A stretch of 64,000 bases of DNA from RHKX01 sp963820055. Lineage in GTDB: Bacteria; Actinomycetota; Thermoleophilia; Solirubrobacterales; 70-9. The translations under genes and the position numbers were made by a program. The stretch lies in the NCBI GenBank assembly GCA_963820055.1, contig CAWFYJ010000004.1:124001-188000 (forward strand). Reading direction: 5' to 3'. This document shows positions 40,818 to 49,404 of the stretch, piece by piece. Below the pieces are notes generated by a model. It saw only the letters and a list, made by a program, of their open reading frames with translations, was not told where the DNA came from and searched no databases. Position 1 is the first letter of the stretch, and each line of letters begins with the position of its first letter.

Positions 40818-41612
40818 CTAGCCGCCGATCGGTGCGCGTGGATTCGCGCCCCAGAAGACGAGCGTCCCCATCATTCCGATGATGTGGACCAGCACGATGT
40901 TCAGCACCATCGATTTCGCGGTCGCGGTCCCCACCCCCACCGGTCCGCCCGATGCCGTGTACCCGTAATAACAGCCGACGAGCACGATGGCGGTCGCCAT
41001 CATCATCCCCTTGATCACGCTGAATATGAGGTCGGGTGGGTTCTGGAACATCCAGAAGATCAATAGGTAGCCGCCACTCGACGTGTCACCGATCTGCTCG
41101 ACGACGGCGATGTAGGAGGCGACGAAGCCGACCCCGATCGCCGCGAGATACATGAAGGGGAGCGTCATCCAGGCGGCCAGCAGACGGGTCGCGGCGAGGA
41201 AGGTGACCGGTTGGATGCCCATGACCTCGAGCGCGTCGATCTCGTCGGAGATCCGCATCGCGCCGAGCTCGGCGACGATTCCGGTCCCGACCTTGGCGCT
41301 CATCATGTAGCCGAAGGCGTAGGGGATGACCTCGCGGAGATCGCACCAGGCGGCGAAGTTGCCGGCGTAGGCGGGCGCGCCGACGGAGCGCGTGAAGTAG
41401 GCGCCCTCGATGCCGCACTGCAGTCCGAGGATGAAGACGAGGCCCCAGATGACGATCGTCGAGCCGAGGATCAGGACGCCGGCCTGGCGGAGCGCCTCGC
41501 CGAAGAACTGGAAGACGCGGCCGGAGTAGACGAGGCCCATCACCCGCAGGCAGAACCGGGAGATCTCCCCCATCGAGGTCAGCCAGTCCCTCGGTATCGC
41601 GAGCCAGCCCAT
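40818..41612 (-). CDS. MlaE/YrbE-type permease, second of pair
   Basis: A 264-residue permease with about six helices. The family coupling region is EIDALEVMGIQPVTFLAATR, and AKVGTGIVAELGAMRISDE precedes it, both standard for MlaE/YrbE. It begins seven bases after the stop of the first permease. With the ATPase it forms the membrane part of an MCE lipid importer or exporter. Confidence 0.93.
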   Translation of the reverse strand: MGWLAIPRDWLTSMGEISRFCLRVMGLVYSGRVFQFFGEALRQAGVLILGSTIVIWGLVFILGLQCGIEGAYFTRSVGAPAYAGNFAAWCDLREVIPYAFGYMMSAKVGTGIVAELGAMRISDEIDALEVMGIQPVTFLAATRLLAAWMTLPFMYLAAIGVGFVASYIAVVEQIGDTSSGGYLLIFWMFQNPPDLIFSVIKGMMMATAIVLVGCYYGYTASGGPVGVGTATAKSMVLNIVLVHIIGMMGTLVFWGANPRAPIGG

Positions 41613-41619
41613 CAGGACG

Positions 41620-42426
41620 TCACTTGATCGTCGAGATTTCGGGGTGCGTCGCCAGCAGCGTCTGGGTGAAGACGTAGTTGAACGCGAAGACGCCCATGAA
41701 GGCGATCACGACGGCCTCGTTGACCGCGGTGCCCACGCCCTGGGCGCCTCCGGACGCATTCATCCCTTTGTAGCTGCAGACGATCGCCACGATCGCGCCG
41801 AACAGAGTCGTCTTCAACACCGAGCCCCAGAGGTCGGTCACGGAGGCGTTGTTGAAGAGCGTCGCGAAGAACCCGCCCAGCGGCTGGCCGTAGGTGAGCT
41901 CGGCGAAGATGCCGCCGCTGATGCCGAACAGCAGCGCGTAGATGTTGAGCAGGCCGGTGATCAGCATCAGGCTCAGGAAGCGCGGAACGACGAGGTTCTT
42001 GATCGGGTCGACGCCGAGGACCATCAACGCGTCGAGCTCCTCGCGGATCTTGCGGGCACCGAGGTCGGCGGTGATCGCGGTGCCGGCGACGCCGGCGACG
42101 ACGACGGCCGTCACGAACGGCGCGAACTCGCGGACCGACGCGAGGATGAAGAAGCCGCCGAGCCGGTCGAGCGCTCCGAACAGCGTCAGGAAGTTGGCCG
42201 CCTGCAGACCGGGGGCGCCGAAGCCGAAGGCGACGGTGCTGATCAGCAGCGGGAACCAGCAGAGCTGCAGAGCGAAGAGGAACTGGCTCACGAACTCGCC
42301 GCCGTACGGATACGGGGGCTTGACGGTCGCCACGATCGTCTTGCCGGTCAGGATCATCATGTTCCCGACCTGCTCAAACAGGCCCTTTGCGGGTAGGAAC
42401 GCCCTATCGGCTGCGGATCTGACCAT
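41620..42426 (-). CDS. MlaE/YrbE-type permease, first of pair
   Basis: A 268-residue permease, about six helices, paralogous to the next gene. Family block ARKIREELDALMVLGVDPIKN and GVAGTAITADLGARKIREE are present. The ATG at 42426 lies directly after GGAGAG, tighter than normal, so a later Met at GNMMILTG is possible. It is the first gene of the operon; no MCE substrate-binding genes follow in this window. Confidence 0.92.
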   Translation of the reverse strand: MVRSAADRAFLPAKGLFEQVGNMMILTGKTIVATVKPPYPYGGEFVSQFLFALQLCWFPLLISTVAFGFGAPGLQAANFLTLFGALDRLGGFFILASVREFAPFVTAVVVAGVAGTAITADLGARKIREELDALMVLGVDPIKNLVVPRFLSLMLITGLLNIYALLFGISGGIFAELTYGQPLGGFFATLFNNASVTDLWGSVLKTTLFGAIVAIVCSYKGMNASGGAQGVGTAVNEAVVIAFMGVFAFNYVFTQTLLATHPEISTIK

Positions 42427-42465
42427 CTCTCCAGGGGAGGGACGCCCCTGCGGCTCGCCTCCGCG

Positions 42466-43269
42466 GTGAAACTTAGTCCATCGGGAGGCGCGGCGCCACC
42501 CGCAACCCGATCGGGGGCGAATGTCACCGGCGGCCGGGGGACCCCGTGGTATGTTCCCCGCGCTTTGGGGGAGAGACCCGATAAGCAGGGCGGATCGCTC
42601 CGTCCCCTACCGGCTATCGCGCGGCGCCGACGCCGAGTCGCGTCCGCGCTGGTCGCCTCGGTGCTGGCCGCCGGGCTCCTCTCCTCGTGCGGAGGCGACG
42701 ATTCGACGCTCCAGCAGAACGCCGACGAACCGTCCGGCGACTTCCCCGTCGAGGTCACCAAGGCGAAGTTCCCGACCGAGCAACGCCTGGCGCTGACATC
42801 GGACCTGATGCTCGGCGTCAAGAACACCGGAGACGAGCCGCTCCCGGAGCTCGCCTTCACGATCGAGACCGACGACGGCGACGCCAACGGCTCCTTCCAG
42901 ACGCAGATCGACGACCCGTCGGCCTCGAACCCGAGCCGCCCCGTCTGGATCCTCGAGAACAAGTACCCGCGGGCGACCGACGACCCGATCCCGAAGGGCG
43001 TCTCCGGCGGCCTCCGCGCTCAGACCAACACGTTCGGCTTCGGCCCGCTCGACCCGGGCGAGGAGAAGACGATCGTCTGGAGGCTCACCGCCGTGGAGGC
43101 CGGTACCTACACTCTCCACTACCGCGTCGAGGCCGGGCTCGACGGAGAAGCCAAGGCCGTCACCGCCGACGGCGGAGAGGTCAAGGGCGAGTTCGTTGTC
43201 ACGATCAGCGACAAGGCGCCGCAGGCGACCGTCAACGACAAGGGGCAGGTCGTCACGAAGGGCGAGTGA
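42466..43269 (+). CDS. Lipoprotein of unknown function
   Basis: An exported protein with a lipoprotein signal: an Arg-rich region (ARRRRRVASALVASVLAAG) and lipobox LLSSC. The mature part (about 190 residues) looks like a beta-sandwich, with LMLGVKNTGDEPLPELAFTI and GPLDPGEEKTIVWRLTAVEAG, patterns seen in CARDB- or DUF11-like domains. The start is unsure: GTG 42466 leaves a long leader, while TTG 42565 gives a normal signal peptide and has TATGTT about eight bases upstream, which suggests leaderless transcription. It precedes the sugar dehydrogenase cluster. Confidence 0.7.
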   Translation: MKLSPSGGAAPPATRSGANVTGGRGTPWYVPRALGERPDKQGGSLRPLPAIARRRRRVASALVASVLAAGLLSSCGGDDSTLQQNADEPSGDFPVEVTKAKFPTEQRLALTSDLMLGVKNTGDEPLPELAFTIETDDGDANGSFQTQIDDPSASNPSRPVWILENKYPRATDDPIPKGVSGGLRAQTNTFGFGPLDPGEEKTIVWRLTAVEAGTYTLHYRVEAGLDGEAKAVTADGGEVKGEFVVTISDKAPQATVNDKGQVVTKGE

Positions 43270-44491
43270 GCCCTCGGCCGCCCTCGCGGCGGTCGTGATC
43301 GCGGCTCTCCTCCTGTTGCTCGCCGGCTGCGGCGGCGACGACGAGACGACCACGACCGAGGGCGACGGCGGCACCGCCGGGACGGCCGCGGCGACGACCA
43401 CGACCGGCGGCGGCGGCGAGATCGGGAACGGCCGCGGCGGCGTCGAGCTGAAGCAGATCGGCACGTTCGACGCGCCCCTCTACGTCACCCAGCCGGAGGG
43501 AGACGGGCCCGACGTCTACGTCGTCGAGCAGGGCGGCAAGGTCCAGCGGGTGGCGCCGGACGGCAGCTCGAAGACCTTTCTCGACGTCTCCGACGAGATC
43601 GTGAGCGGCGGCGAGCAGGGGCTGCTGTCGATCGCGTTCGCGCCCGACTACGCCGACTCCGGCCACTTCTACGTCGACTACACGAACCGCGACGGCGACA
43701 CGCGGGTCGTCGAGTACCGGGCCAGCGACGGCGTCGTCGACGACTCGAGCGCCCGCGAGCTGCTCGCCGTCGACCAGCCGTTCCCCAACCACAACGGCGG
43801 TCTCCTCCTCTTCGGCCCCGACGGCGACCTCTACGTCGGGCTCGGCGACGGCGGCGACGCGGCGGACCCCGACCGCAACGGGCTCGACCTGTCGACCCCC
43901 CTCGGCAAGATCCTCCGGATCGATCCGGCGCCCGACGGCGATCAGCCCTACACGATCCCGAAGGACAACCCGTTCGTCGGCCAGCCGGACGCCCGCCCGG
44001 AGATCTATTCCTACGGGCTGCGCAACCCCTGGCGGTTCTCGTTCGACCGCGAGACCGGCGACTTCTCGATCGGCGACGTCGGCCAGGACACGGTCGAGGA
44101 GATCGACCTCGTCGGACGCGGCGAGGGGTCGGGCGCAAACTTCGGCTGGTCCGCCTACGAGGGGAACGACCGCTTCAACGCCGACCAGGACGCCGACGGA
44201 GCGATCCCGCCGGTCCTCGAGGCCCAGCACGCCGACGGCAACTGCTCGATCACGGGAGGACACGTCGTCCGCGATCGCAGCCTCCCGACCCTCTACGGCC
44301 GCTACCTCTACGGGGACCTCTGCGTCGGCGAGTTGCGCAGCTTCACGCCGCGACCCGGCAAACCGGCCACCGACGACGTCGGCCTCGGACCGGAGGTCGA
44401 CCGCCTCGCCAGCTTCGGCGAGGGCGCCGACGGGACCGTCTACGCCGTCTCGATCGCCGGTCCGGTCTACGAGCTCACGCCGGCGCGCTGA
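43196..44491 (+). CDS. PQQ-type sugar dehydrogenase lipoprotein (GSDH), first of cluster
   Basis: A six-bladed beta-propeller of the glucose/sorbosone dehydrogenase family, soluble aldose dehydrogenase branch. A signal with lipobox LLLLLAGC is followed by a Thr/Gly linker. Catalytic and cofactor landmarks are PNHNGGLLLFGPDGDLYVGL, YSYGLRNPWRFSFDR, IGDVGQDTVEEID and GANFGWSAYEG. The start is uncertain: the only early in-frame start is TTG 43196, which overlaps the previous gene by 74 bases; GTG 43295 gives too short a signal. These enzymes oxidise sugars outside the membrane and pass electrons to the respiratory chain. Confidence 0.88.
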   Translation: MSRSATRRRRRPSTTRGRSSRRASEPSAALAAVVIAALLLLLAGCGGDDETTTTEGDGGTAGTAAATTTTGGGGEIGNGRGGVELKQIGTFDAPLYVTQPEGDGPDVYVVEQGGKVQRVAPDGSSKTFLDVSDEIVSGGEQGLLSIAFAPDYADSGHFYVDYTNRDGDTRVVEYRASDGVVDDSSARELLAVDQPFPNHNGGLLLFGPDGDLYVGLGDGGDAADPDRNGLDLSTPLGKILRIDPAPDGDQPYTIPKDNPFVGQPDARPEIYSYGLRNPWRFSFDRETGDFSIGDVGQDTVEEIDLVGRGEGSGANFGWSAYEGNDRFNADQDADGAIPPVLEAQHADGNCSITGGHVVRDRSLPTLYGRYLYGDLCVGELRSFTPRPGKPATDDVGLGPEVDRLASFGEGADGTVYAVSIAGPVYELTPAR

Positions 44492-44509
44492 TCTCCGCGC
44501 CCGGGTAAG

Positions 44510-45781
44510 TTGCCGAAGGTGACAGGCAGTTTCGGGCAACGGCTGTTGCGGATCTCATGCGCGTTCGCCGCGATGTCGTTGCTGCTCGCGATCGGTGCGG
44601 GAGCCGCGGCCGGGGGCGACGAAACACCGGCGGAGGGCGGCGTCGTGCTGACCCGGCTCGGCTATTTCGACGACCCGACCGAGACGGCAACGGCGCCGGG
44701 ACGGACGAGCCGGGATCTCGTCTTCGTGGCCGAACGCGCCGGGGTGATCGGCGTGATCGACGACTCGCGGAAGGTCGCGAAGCCCTTCCTCGACATCAGC
44801 GACCGGGTCGCCTCGGGCGTCCTCGAGCAGGGTCTGCTCGCGATCGCTTTCGACCCGCGGTACGAGCAGAACCGGCGCTTCTACGCCTACTACACGACCA
44901 CGGAGGGCACGGTCGAGATCTCGCGATTCCGGACGAGCGCCGACGACCCGCTCGTCGCCGACCCGGACTCCGAGCAGACCGTTCTCGAGATCCCCCACCA
45001 CGACTCGCCGAACCACAACGGCGGCGACCTGGCGTTCGGTCCCGACGGGAACCTCTGGATCACCACCGGCGACGCCAACCCGGCCTGCGACCCTCCCGAG
45101 AACGCCCAGAACCGCGACTCGCTGCTCGGCAAACTCCTGCGGATCGACCCACGCGGCGGCGGCTACGACGTCCCGCGCGGAAACCCATTCGTCGGCGCGG
45201 CGGGAGCCGACGAGATCTACGCGTACGGGTTCCGCAACCCGTTCCGGTTCTCGATCGACCCCCGGAGCGGGACGATCGCGATCGGCGACGTCGGCCAGTT
45301 CACCTGGGAGGAGATCAACCTCGAGACGCTCGCCGACGCGAAGGGCGCGAACTTCGGCTGGGACGCGTTCGAGGGCTACGTGCCGCTGAACCTGCAGCCG
45401 CCGTGCGACGCCGACTCCCCCACCCCGCCGCCGGCCGAGCGGATCTTCCCGGTGCTCACCTACCCCCACGCCAGTTCCGACCCCGATCGGTACGTCGGCT
45501 GCGCCGTGATCGGAGGCACGATCGTCCGCGATCGCCGCCTCCGCGACCTGCGCGGCCGCTACCTCTACTCCGACCATTGCAACGGCCGCCTCCGCAGCTT
45601 CGATCCTGGCTCGCCGCCCGCGAACGTCGCGATCGACGACGCGGATGCCGGGCTTCGCGTCAGGTACCCGACGTCGATCGTGTCCGGCCGGGGGGGACGG
45701 GTCTACGCGACGTCGCGGAACGGTCAGGTCTACCGCCTCGACCCCGCCGAGAGCGGCGCCGCGGACCGGTTCGAACCGTAG
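44510..45781 (+). CDS. PQQ-type sugar dehydrogenase (GSDH), second of cluster
   Basis: A secreted beta-propeller of up to 423 residues with a signal peptide (AMSLLLAIGAGAAAGG). Landmarks repeat those of the preceding gene: FLDISDRVASGVLEQGLLAIAF, SPNHNGGDLAFGPDGNLW, YAYGFRNPFRFSID, IGDVGQFTWEEIN and GANFGWDAFEGY. No lipobox is seen. TTG 44510 is the first possible start; GTG 44519 is an alternative. It differs from its neighbours in having several paired cysteines (CDPPE, PPCDAD, GCAV). Confidence 0.88.
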   Translation: MPKVTGSFGQRLLRISCAFAAMSLLLAIGAGAAAGGDETPAEGGVVLTRLGYFDDPTETATAPGRTSRDLVFVAERAGVIGVIDDSRKVAKPFLDISDRVASGVLEQGLLAIAFDPRYEQNRRFYAYYTTTEGTVEISRFRTSADDPLVADPDSEQTVLEIPHHDSPNHNGGDLAFGPDGNLWITTGDANPACDPPENAQNRDSLLGKLLRIDPRGGGYDVPRGNPFVGAAGADEIYAYGFRNPFRFSIDPRSGTIAIGDVGQFTWEEINLETLADAKGANFGWDAFEGYVPLNLQPPCDADSPTPPPAERIFPVLTYPHASSDPDRYVGCAVIGGTIVRDRRLRDLRGRYLYSDHCNGRLRSFDPGSPPANVAIDDADAGLRVRYPTSIVSGRGGRVYATSRNGQVYRLDPAESGAADRFEP

Positions 45782-45814
45782 GACCGGCACCAGGCCTTCG
45801 CTAGCCTCTCGTCG

Positions 45815-48139
45815 ATGAGGAGCCGCACGATCCCCGGCGGGAGGGGCGCATTCCTGGTCGCGGCCCTGGCCGCGACCGTGCTCGCGTTCAGCTTCGCGGC
45901 TTCCGCCCCGGCCGCACCTCCCGTCGGCGACGGGACCGGCGGCGTCAAGCTGACCAGAATCGGCAACTTCGACGAACCGGTCTACTCGACGACGGCCCCC
46001 GGCAAGGCCAACCGCGGCCTCATCTACGTGGTCGAGCGCGGCGGCACGATCCGCGTGATCCGCAACGAGAAGGTGCTCCGCAAGCCGTTCCTCGACATCA
46101 GCAATCGGATCAACTCCGACTTCTCCGAACAGGGTCTGCTGTCGGTCGCCTTCGATCCCGACTACGGCGTGAACCGGCGCTTCTACGTCTATTTCACGGC
46201 AGCCGACGGCGCGATCACGGTCCGGCGGTACAAGCGCAAGCCCGGCGCCCAGGTCACCGATTCGGGCAGCGGCCGGGCCGTGATCTCGATCCCCCACGCG
46301 CAGGCGCCAAACCACAACGGCGGCGAGGTCACGTTCGGCCCCGGCGGGCACATGTACCTGGCCACCGGCGACGGCGGGGCCGGCTGCAACGTGTTCGGGA
46401 ACGCGCAGGACACGGACTCGCTGCTCGGCAAGCTGCTGCGGATCGATCCTCGCGCGGGCGGCGGCTACACGATCCCCGACGGCAACCCGTTCGCCCGCGG
46501 CCCCGGGGCCGACGAGATCTACTCCTACGGCCTCCGCAACCCCTTCCGCTTCTCCTTCGACGGCGACCGGATCGCGATCGGCGACGTCGGGCAGAACGCC
46601 TGGGAGGAGATTGACTACCTGAGCCTGAAGCAGGCGAAGGGCGCCAACTTCGGATGGAGCGGCTACGAGGGCTTCACGCCCGAGCCGTGCGGAACGCCGG
46701 CGATGCAGGGGACGACCCTGCCGATCTTCGCCTACCCGCACTCGAGCGACAACCCGGACACCTACACCGGCTGCGCGATCACCGGCGGCCCGGTCGTCCG
46801 CGACCGGCGGCTGAAAAGCCTCTACGGGCGCTACCTCTACTCGGACTTCTGCACGGGCGGGCTGCAGAGCCTGATTCCGCCCGCCGACGGCGGGCGGGCC
46901 ACCGACGACCACGCCGTCGGGCCTGACGTCAACCAGCTCAGCTCGATAACCAACGGCAGGGACGACCGGGTTTACGCGACGTCGCTGCTCGGCAACATCT
47001 ACCGGCTCGATCCGCGCCGCAAGGGCGGGGCCGCCCGGGCCGTTGATCGCGCCGGCGGTCTCGGCGTCCGCAAGGTCGGCGACTTCGAGCAGCCGGTCTA
47101 CGTCGACGGGCCGCCGCGCTCGCACGGCCAGCTCTTCGTGGTCGAGAAGGCCGGCGTCGTCAAGACGATCGGCCGCCGCGGCAAGGTCGGGACATTCCTC
47201 GACATCCGCAACAAGGTCTCCGATGACGGCGAGCGCGGCCTGCTCTCAATTGCGTTCCCGCCCGGCTACCGCCAGAGCGGGCTCTTCTACGTCTATTACA
47301 CGGACAAGCGCGGCGACATCGTCGTCGCCGAGTTCCGTCGCTCGAGGAAAGACCCTGGCACGGCGAGCGCAGCCAGCCGGCGGATGGTGATCCGGATCGG
47401 GCATCGCGAGAACGCCAACCACAACGGTGGGCAGCTCCAGTTCGGGCCCGACGGCTACCTCTACCTCGCGACCGGCGACGGTGGCAGCGGCGGCGACCCG
47501 CCCGAGAACGCCCAGAACACCGCTTCGCTGCTCGGCAAGCTGATCAGGATCGATCCCCGCAAGCAGGGCTCGCAGCCCTACACGGTCCCCGCCTCGAACC
47601 CGTTCGTCGGCGGCCCCGGGCGGGATGAGATCTACGCCTACGGGCTCCGCAACCCGTACCGCTTCTCCTTCGACCGCGCCGACGGCCACCTGACGATCGG
47701 CGACGTCGGCCAGGACAGCTGGGAGGAGATCGACTACCTGAGCCCGGAAGCGGCGCTCGGCGCGAACTTCGGCTGGGACGCCTACGAGGGGTTCGGCCCC
47801 TTCGCCAGCTCCGATGCGAGCCCGCCCCCGGCCGGTCCCGTGACCGCGCCGATCGCCCAGTTCAGCCATTCCGACGGCTGGTGCGCGATCACCGGCGGCT
47901 ACGTCTACCGCGGCACGCACGCCCCGTCGCTCGAGGGCCGCTACGTCTACTCCGACTACTGCCGGGGCCAGATCCGCAGCCTCGTGCCCGCCGAGGGCGG
48001 CGCGAGCGACGACCGGCCGATCGGCGTCAAGCGGTTCTCCGGGATCTCGAGCTTCGGCGAGGACGCAAAGGGGAACCTCTACTTCACCGACCTCAACGGC
48101 GGTGGGGTGTACGAGATCGTCGCGAAGGCCGGGAGCTAG
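45815..48139 (+). CDS. Tandem two-domain PQQ-type sugar dehydrogenase
   Basis: A 774-residue secreted protein made of two complete GSDH propellers. A signal peptide (residues 1 to about 33, ending SAPAAPP) is followed by propeller 1 (about 40-405) and propeller 2 (about 420-770). Each has its own catalytic HNGG motif (APNHNGGEVTFGPGG and NANHNGGQLQFGPDG), YSYGLRNPFRFSF or YAYGLRNPYRFSF, and GANFGW block. Single-propeller enzymes are the rule, so this is an in-gene duplication. It closes a run of four propellers across three genes. The stop overlaps a small convergent gene by four bases. Confidence 0.9.
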   Translation: MRSRTIPGGRGAFLVAALAATVLAFSFAASAPAAPPVGDGTGGVKLTRIGNFDEPVYSTTAPGKANRGLIYVVERGGTIRVIRNEKVLRKPFLDISNRINSDFSEQGLLSVAFDPDYGVNRRFYVYFTAADGAITVRRYKRKPGAQVTDSGSGRAVISIPHAQAPNHNGGEVTFGPGGHMYLATGDGGAGCNVFGNAQDTDSLLGKLLRIDPRAGGGYTIPDGNPFARGPGADEIYSYGLRNPFRFSFDGDRIAIGDVGQNAWEEIDYLSLKQAKGANFGWSGYEGFTPEPCGTPAMQGTTLPIFAYPHSSDNPDTYTGCAITGGPVVRDRRLKSLYGRYLYSDFCTGGLQSLIPPADGGRATDDHAVGPDVNQLSSITNGRDDRVYATSLLGNIYRLDPRRKGGAARAVDRAGGLGVRKVGDFEQPVYVDGPPRSHGQLFVVEKAGVVKTIGRRGKVGTFLDIRNKVSDDGERGLLSIAFPPGYRQSGLFYVYYTDKRGDIVVAEFRRSRKDPGTASAASRRMVIRIGHRENANHNGGQLQFGPDGYLYLATGDGGSGGDPPENAQNTASLLGKLIRIDPRKQGSQPYTVPASNPFVGGPGRDEIYAYGLRNPYRFSFDRADGHLTIGDVGQDSWEEIDYLSPEAALGANFGWDAYEGFGPFASSDASPPPAGPVTAPIAQFSHSDGWCAITGGYVYRGTHAPSLEGRYVYSDYCRGQIRSLVPAEGGASDDRPIGVKRFSGISSFGEDAKGNLYFTDLNGGGVYEIVAKAGS

Positions 48140-48354
48140 CCGAGACGGACGTAACCGGCGAAGGGCTCTGCGCCCTCACGCTGGACGTCGGCGAGTGTGA
48201 AGACGTGATCGCGGTCGCCATCGAGGCGGGCCGGCTTCGCTTCACCCTCGGGGACGAGACGCGTCCCGTCGGCAAGTTCCAGCACCTGAGCACTTCCCGC
48301 GGGCTGTGTCGCCTGGGCGGTTGCTGTTGCGTGGGGTGCCATCAGGTCAGCCAC
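48136..48354 (-). CDS. Small hypothetical protein with operator-like palindromes upstream
   Basis: A 72-residue frame starting at a GTG, with an Ala/Thr-rich opening and then VLELADGTRLVPEGEAKPAR and HVFTLADVQREGAEPF. The second half has third-position GC typical of real genes here; the first half is less biased. No family recognised. It overlaps the end of the dehydrogenase gene by four bases on the other strand. AT-rich DNA and two palindromes lie just upstream, which support a real promoter. ATG 48342 is an alternative start. Confidence 0.4.
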   Translation of the reverse strand: MADLMAPHATATAQATQPAGSAQVLELADGTRLVPEGEAKPARLDGDRDHVFTLADVQREGAEPFAGYVRLG

Positions 48355-48355
48355 A

Positions 48356-48417
48356 TTAGCGGATGCTAACCGTAACTTTGCAATTTAAATGCCACATTTC
48401 CGAGTGACATCCGTCAC
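48356..48417 (-). promoter_or_regulatory. AT-rich promoter region with two 5-4-5 palindromes
   Basis: TTAGC-GGAT-GCTAA (48356-48369) and GTGAC-ATCC-GTCAC (48404-48417) share a 14-base, 5-4-5 design and flank a strongly AT-rich run (48370-48400, including CAATTTAAATG) that stands out from the GC-rich surroundings. They are candidate operators for the small gene at 48354. No regulator is identified. Confidence 0.5.
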
Positions 48418-48619
48418 GGATGCCGCGAAACGGGCTGGGAGGGCCGGGTGCGACCACCGCGGCGCGTGGGGCCGGGCTGGTCTCGCGGGCGCATTGAGAT
48501 GGGCAGTGAGGGGGTCGCCGGCGGCGCCGGCACCCCGATGCGGACGCCGAACGGCGAGCGGATGCGACTTTCGCCCGCACACGAGCCTTAACCGCATCCG
48601 CTCGCGCCCGCTCGCTACC

Positions 48620-48775
48620 CACCCAGTGCCCAAGGCCTGCCGTGCGACCCCCCCGCCCTCGGCCCGCCCGCCGAGGCGGTTCTGGCGGCGGGTGCCGGGG
48701 GTGAGGGATCCCATCGCAGCGAGCAATGCCGGTGGCGCAGCTGCGATGGGAAGCACCCCCGGCAGGACCCGCCGC
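48620..48775 (-). repeat. Dispersed intergenic repeat, copy B (long hairpin)
   Basis: The reverse complement of this stretch matches 15917-16070; bases 48681-48752 are identical to 15940-16011 over 72 nt. The same fold is present: GCGGCGGGT (48685-48693) with ACCCGCCGC (48767-48775) as the outer stem, and CTGCGATGGGA/TCCCATCGCAG near the apex. The few differences lie outside the identical block. Confidence 0.85.
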
Positions 48776-48832
48776 TCTCAATAGTCCGCCCGGACCGGCG
48801 AGCAAGACCGAGCGCCCTCGGAACCGCCGGCC

Positions 48833-49336
48833 CTAGGCCAGCCCCTCGGCCTCGTACTCGCGCAGGAATCCCTCGAACTCGCGCATGTGCCCCTGCTCGT
48901 CGCGGAGGATCGCGATCATCATGTCCTCGGTGACCGGGTCGACCTCGGCCGCGTACTCGCGGATCTCGTTGTAGTAGGAGATCGCGCCGGCCTCGGCGGT
49001 GATGACACCGCGGATCACGTGCGGGATATCGGTCTGCTGCTCGGGCGGCTGCAGGTAGTCCTGCTCGGCGGCGAACTGCTTGGAGCCGGGGACGACGCCG
49101 TAGAGCTCCTTGATGCGGGCGGCGAACTGCTGGGCGTGGCCGAGCTCCTCGGTGATGTCGCCGGCCAGGGACTGCTTGATCTCCTGGGCGCGGACGCCGT
49201 CGGGGTTGACGGAGTTGGCGACGTAGCTCATCACCGTCTCGATCTCCATCCAGTAGGCCTTCTCGAGCATCGCGACGAGCTTCTCGCGGTCGTCGCTGTT
49301 GTCATCGGAGAGGATCCCTCTTGAAACTTCTGACAC
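48833..49336 (-). CDS. Ferritin-like / bacterioferritin-type protein
   Basis: A 167-residue four-helix ferritin-like protein. Di-iron ligand candidates appear in the expected order: Glu in MEIETVMSYVAN, EELGHAQQF (ExxH), Glu in TAEAGAISYYNEI, and DEQGHMREFE (ExxH-type). It probably stores iron or acts as an oxidase. The GTG at 49336 is chosen because AAGGAG lies eight bases upstream; the longer frame lacks support. Confidence 0.82.
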   Translation of the reverse strand: MSEVSRGILSDDNSDDREKLVAMLEKAYWMEIETVMSYVANSVNPDGVRAQEIKQSLAGDITEELGHAQQFAARIKELYGVVPGSKQFAAEQDYLQPPEQQTDIPHVIRGVITAEAGAISYYNEIREYAAEVDPVTEDMMIAILRDEQGHMREFEGFLREYEAEGLA

Positions 49337-49404
49337 TTCGGTGGCTCCTTGTTGTCGGCGCAATCCGCGATGCCATCGGCGGAAGGCGCTAGAAATTCGT
49401 TCCC

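Larger units (their letters stand above)
48355..48832. other. 478-base non-coding block with repeat copy B and several hairpins
   Basis: No gene supported between the palindromes and the ferritin-like gene. It holds the exact shared motif TGGGCAGTGAGGG (48500-48512), a hairpin GGGGT-c-GCCGGC-GGC-GCCGGC-ACCCC (48511-48536), a 13-bp stem GCGAGCGGATGCG/CGCATCCGCTCGC (48554-48605) and the dispersed repeat copy B. Confidence 0.7.

Noticed and set aside
44555..47125. 856-residue minus-strand open frame across the sugar dehydrogenase genes
   Set aside because: It spans several real genes antisense to them, is low in complexity, and its internal repeats only mirror the duplicated propellers.
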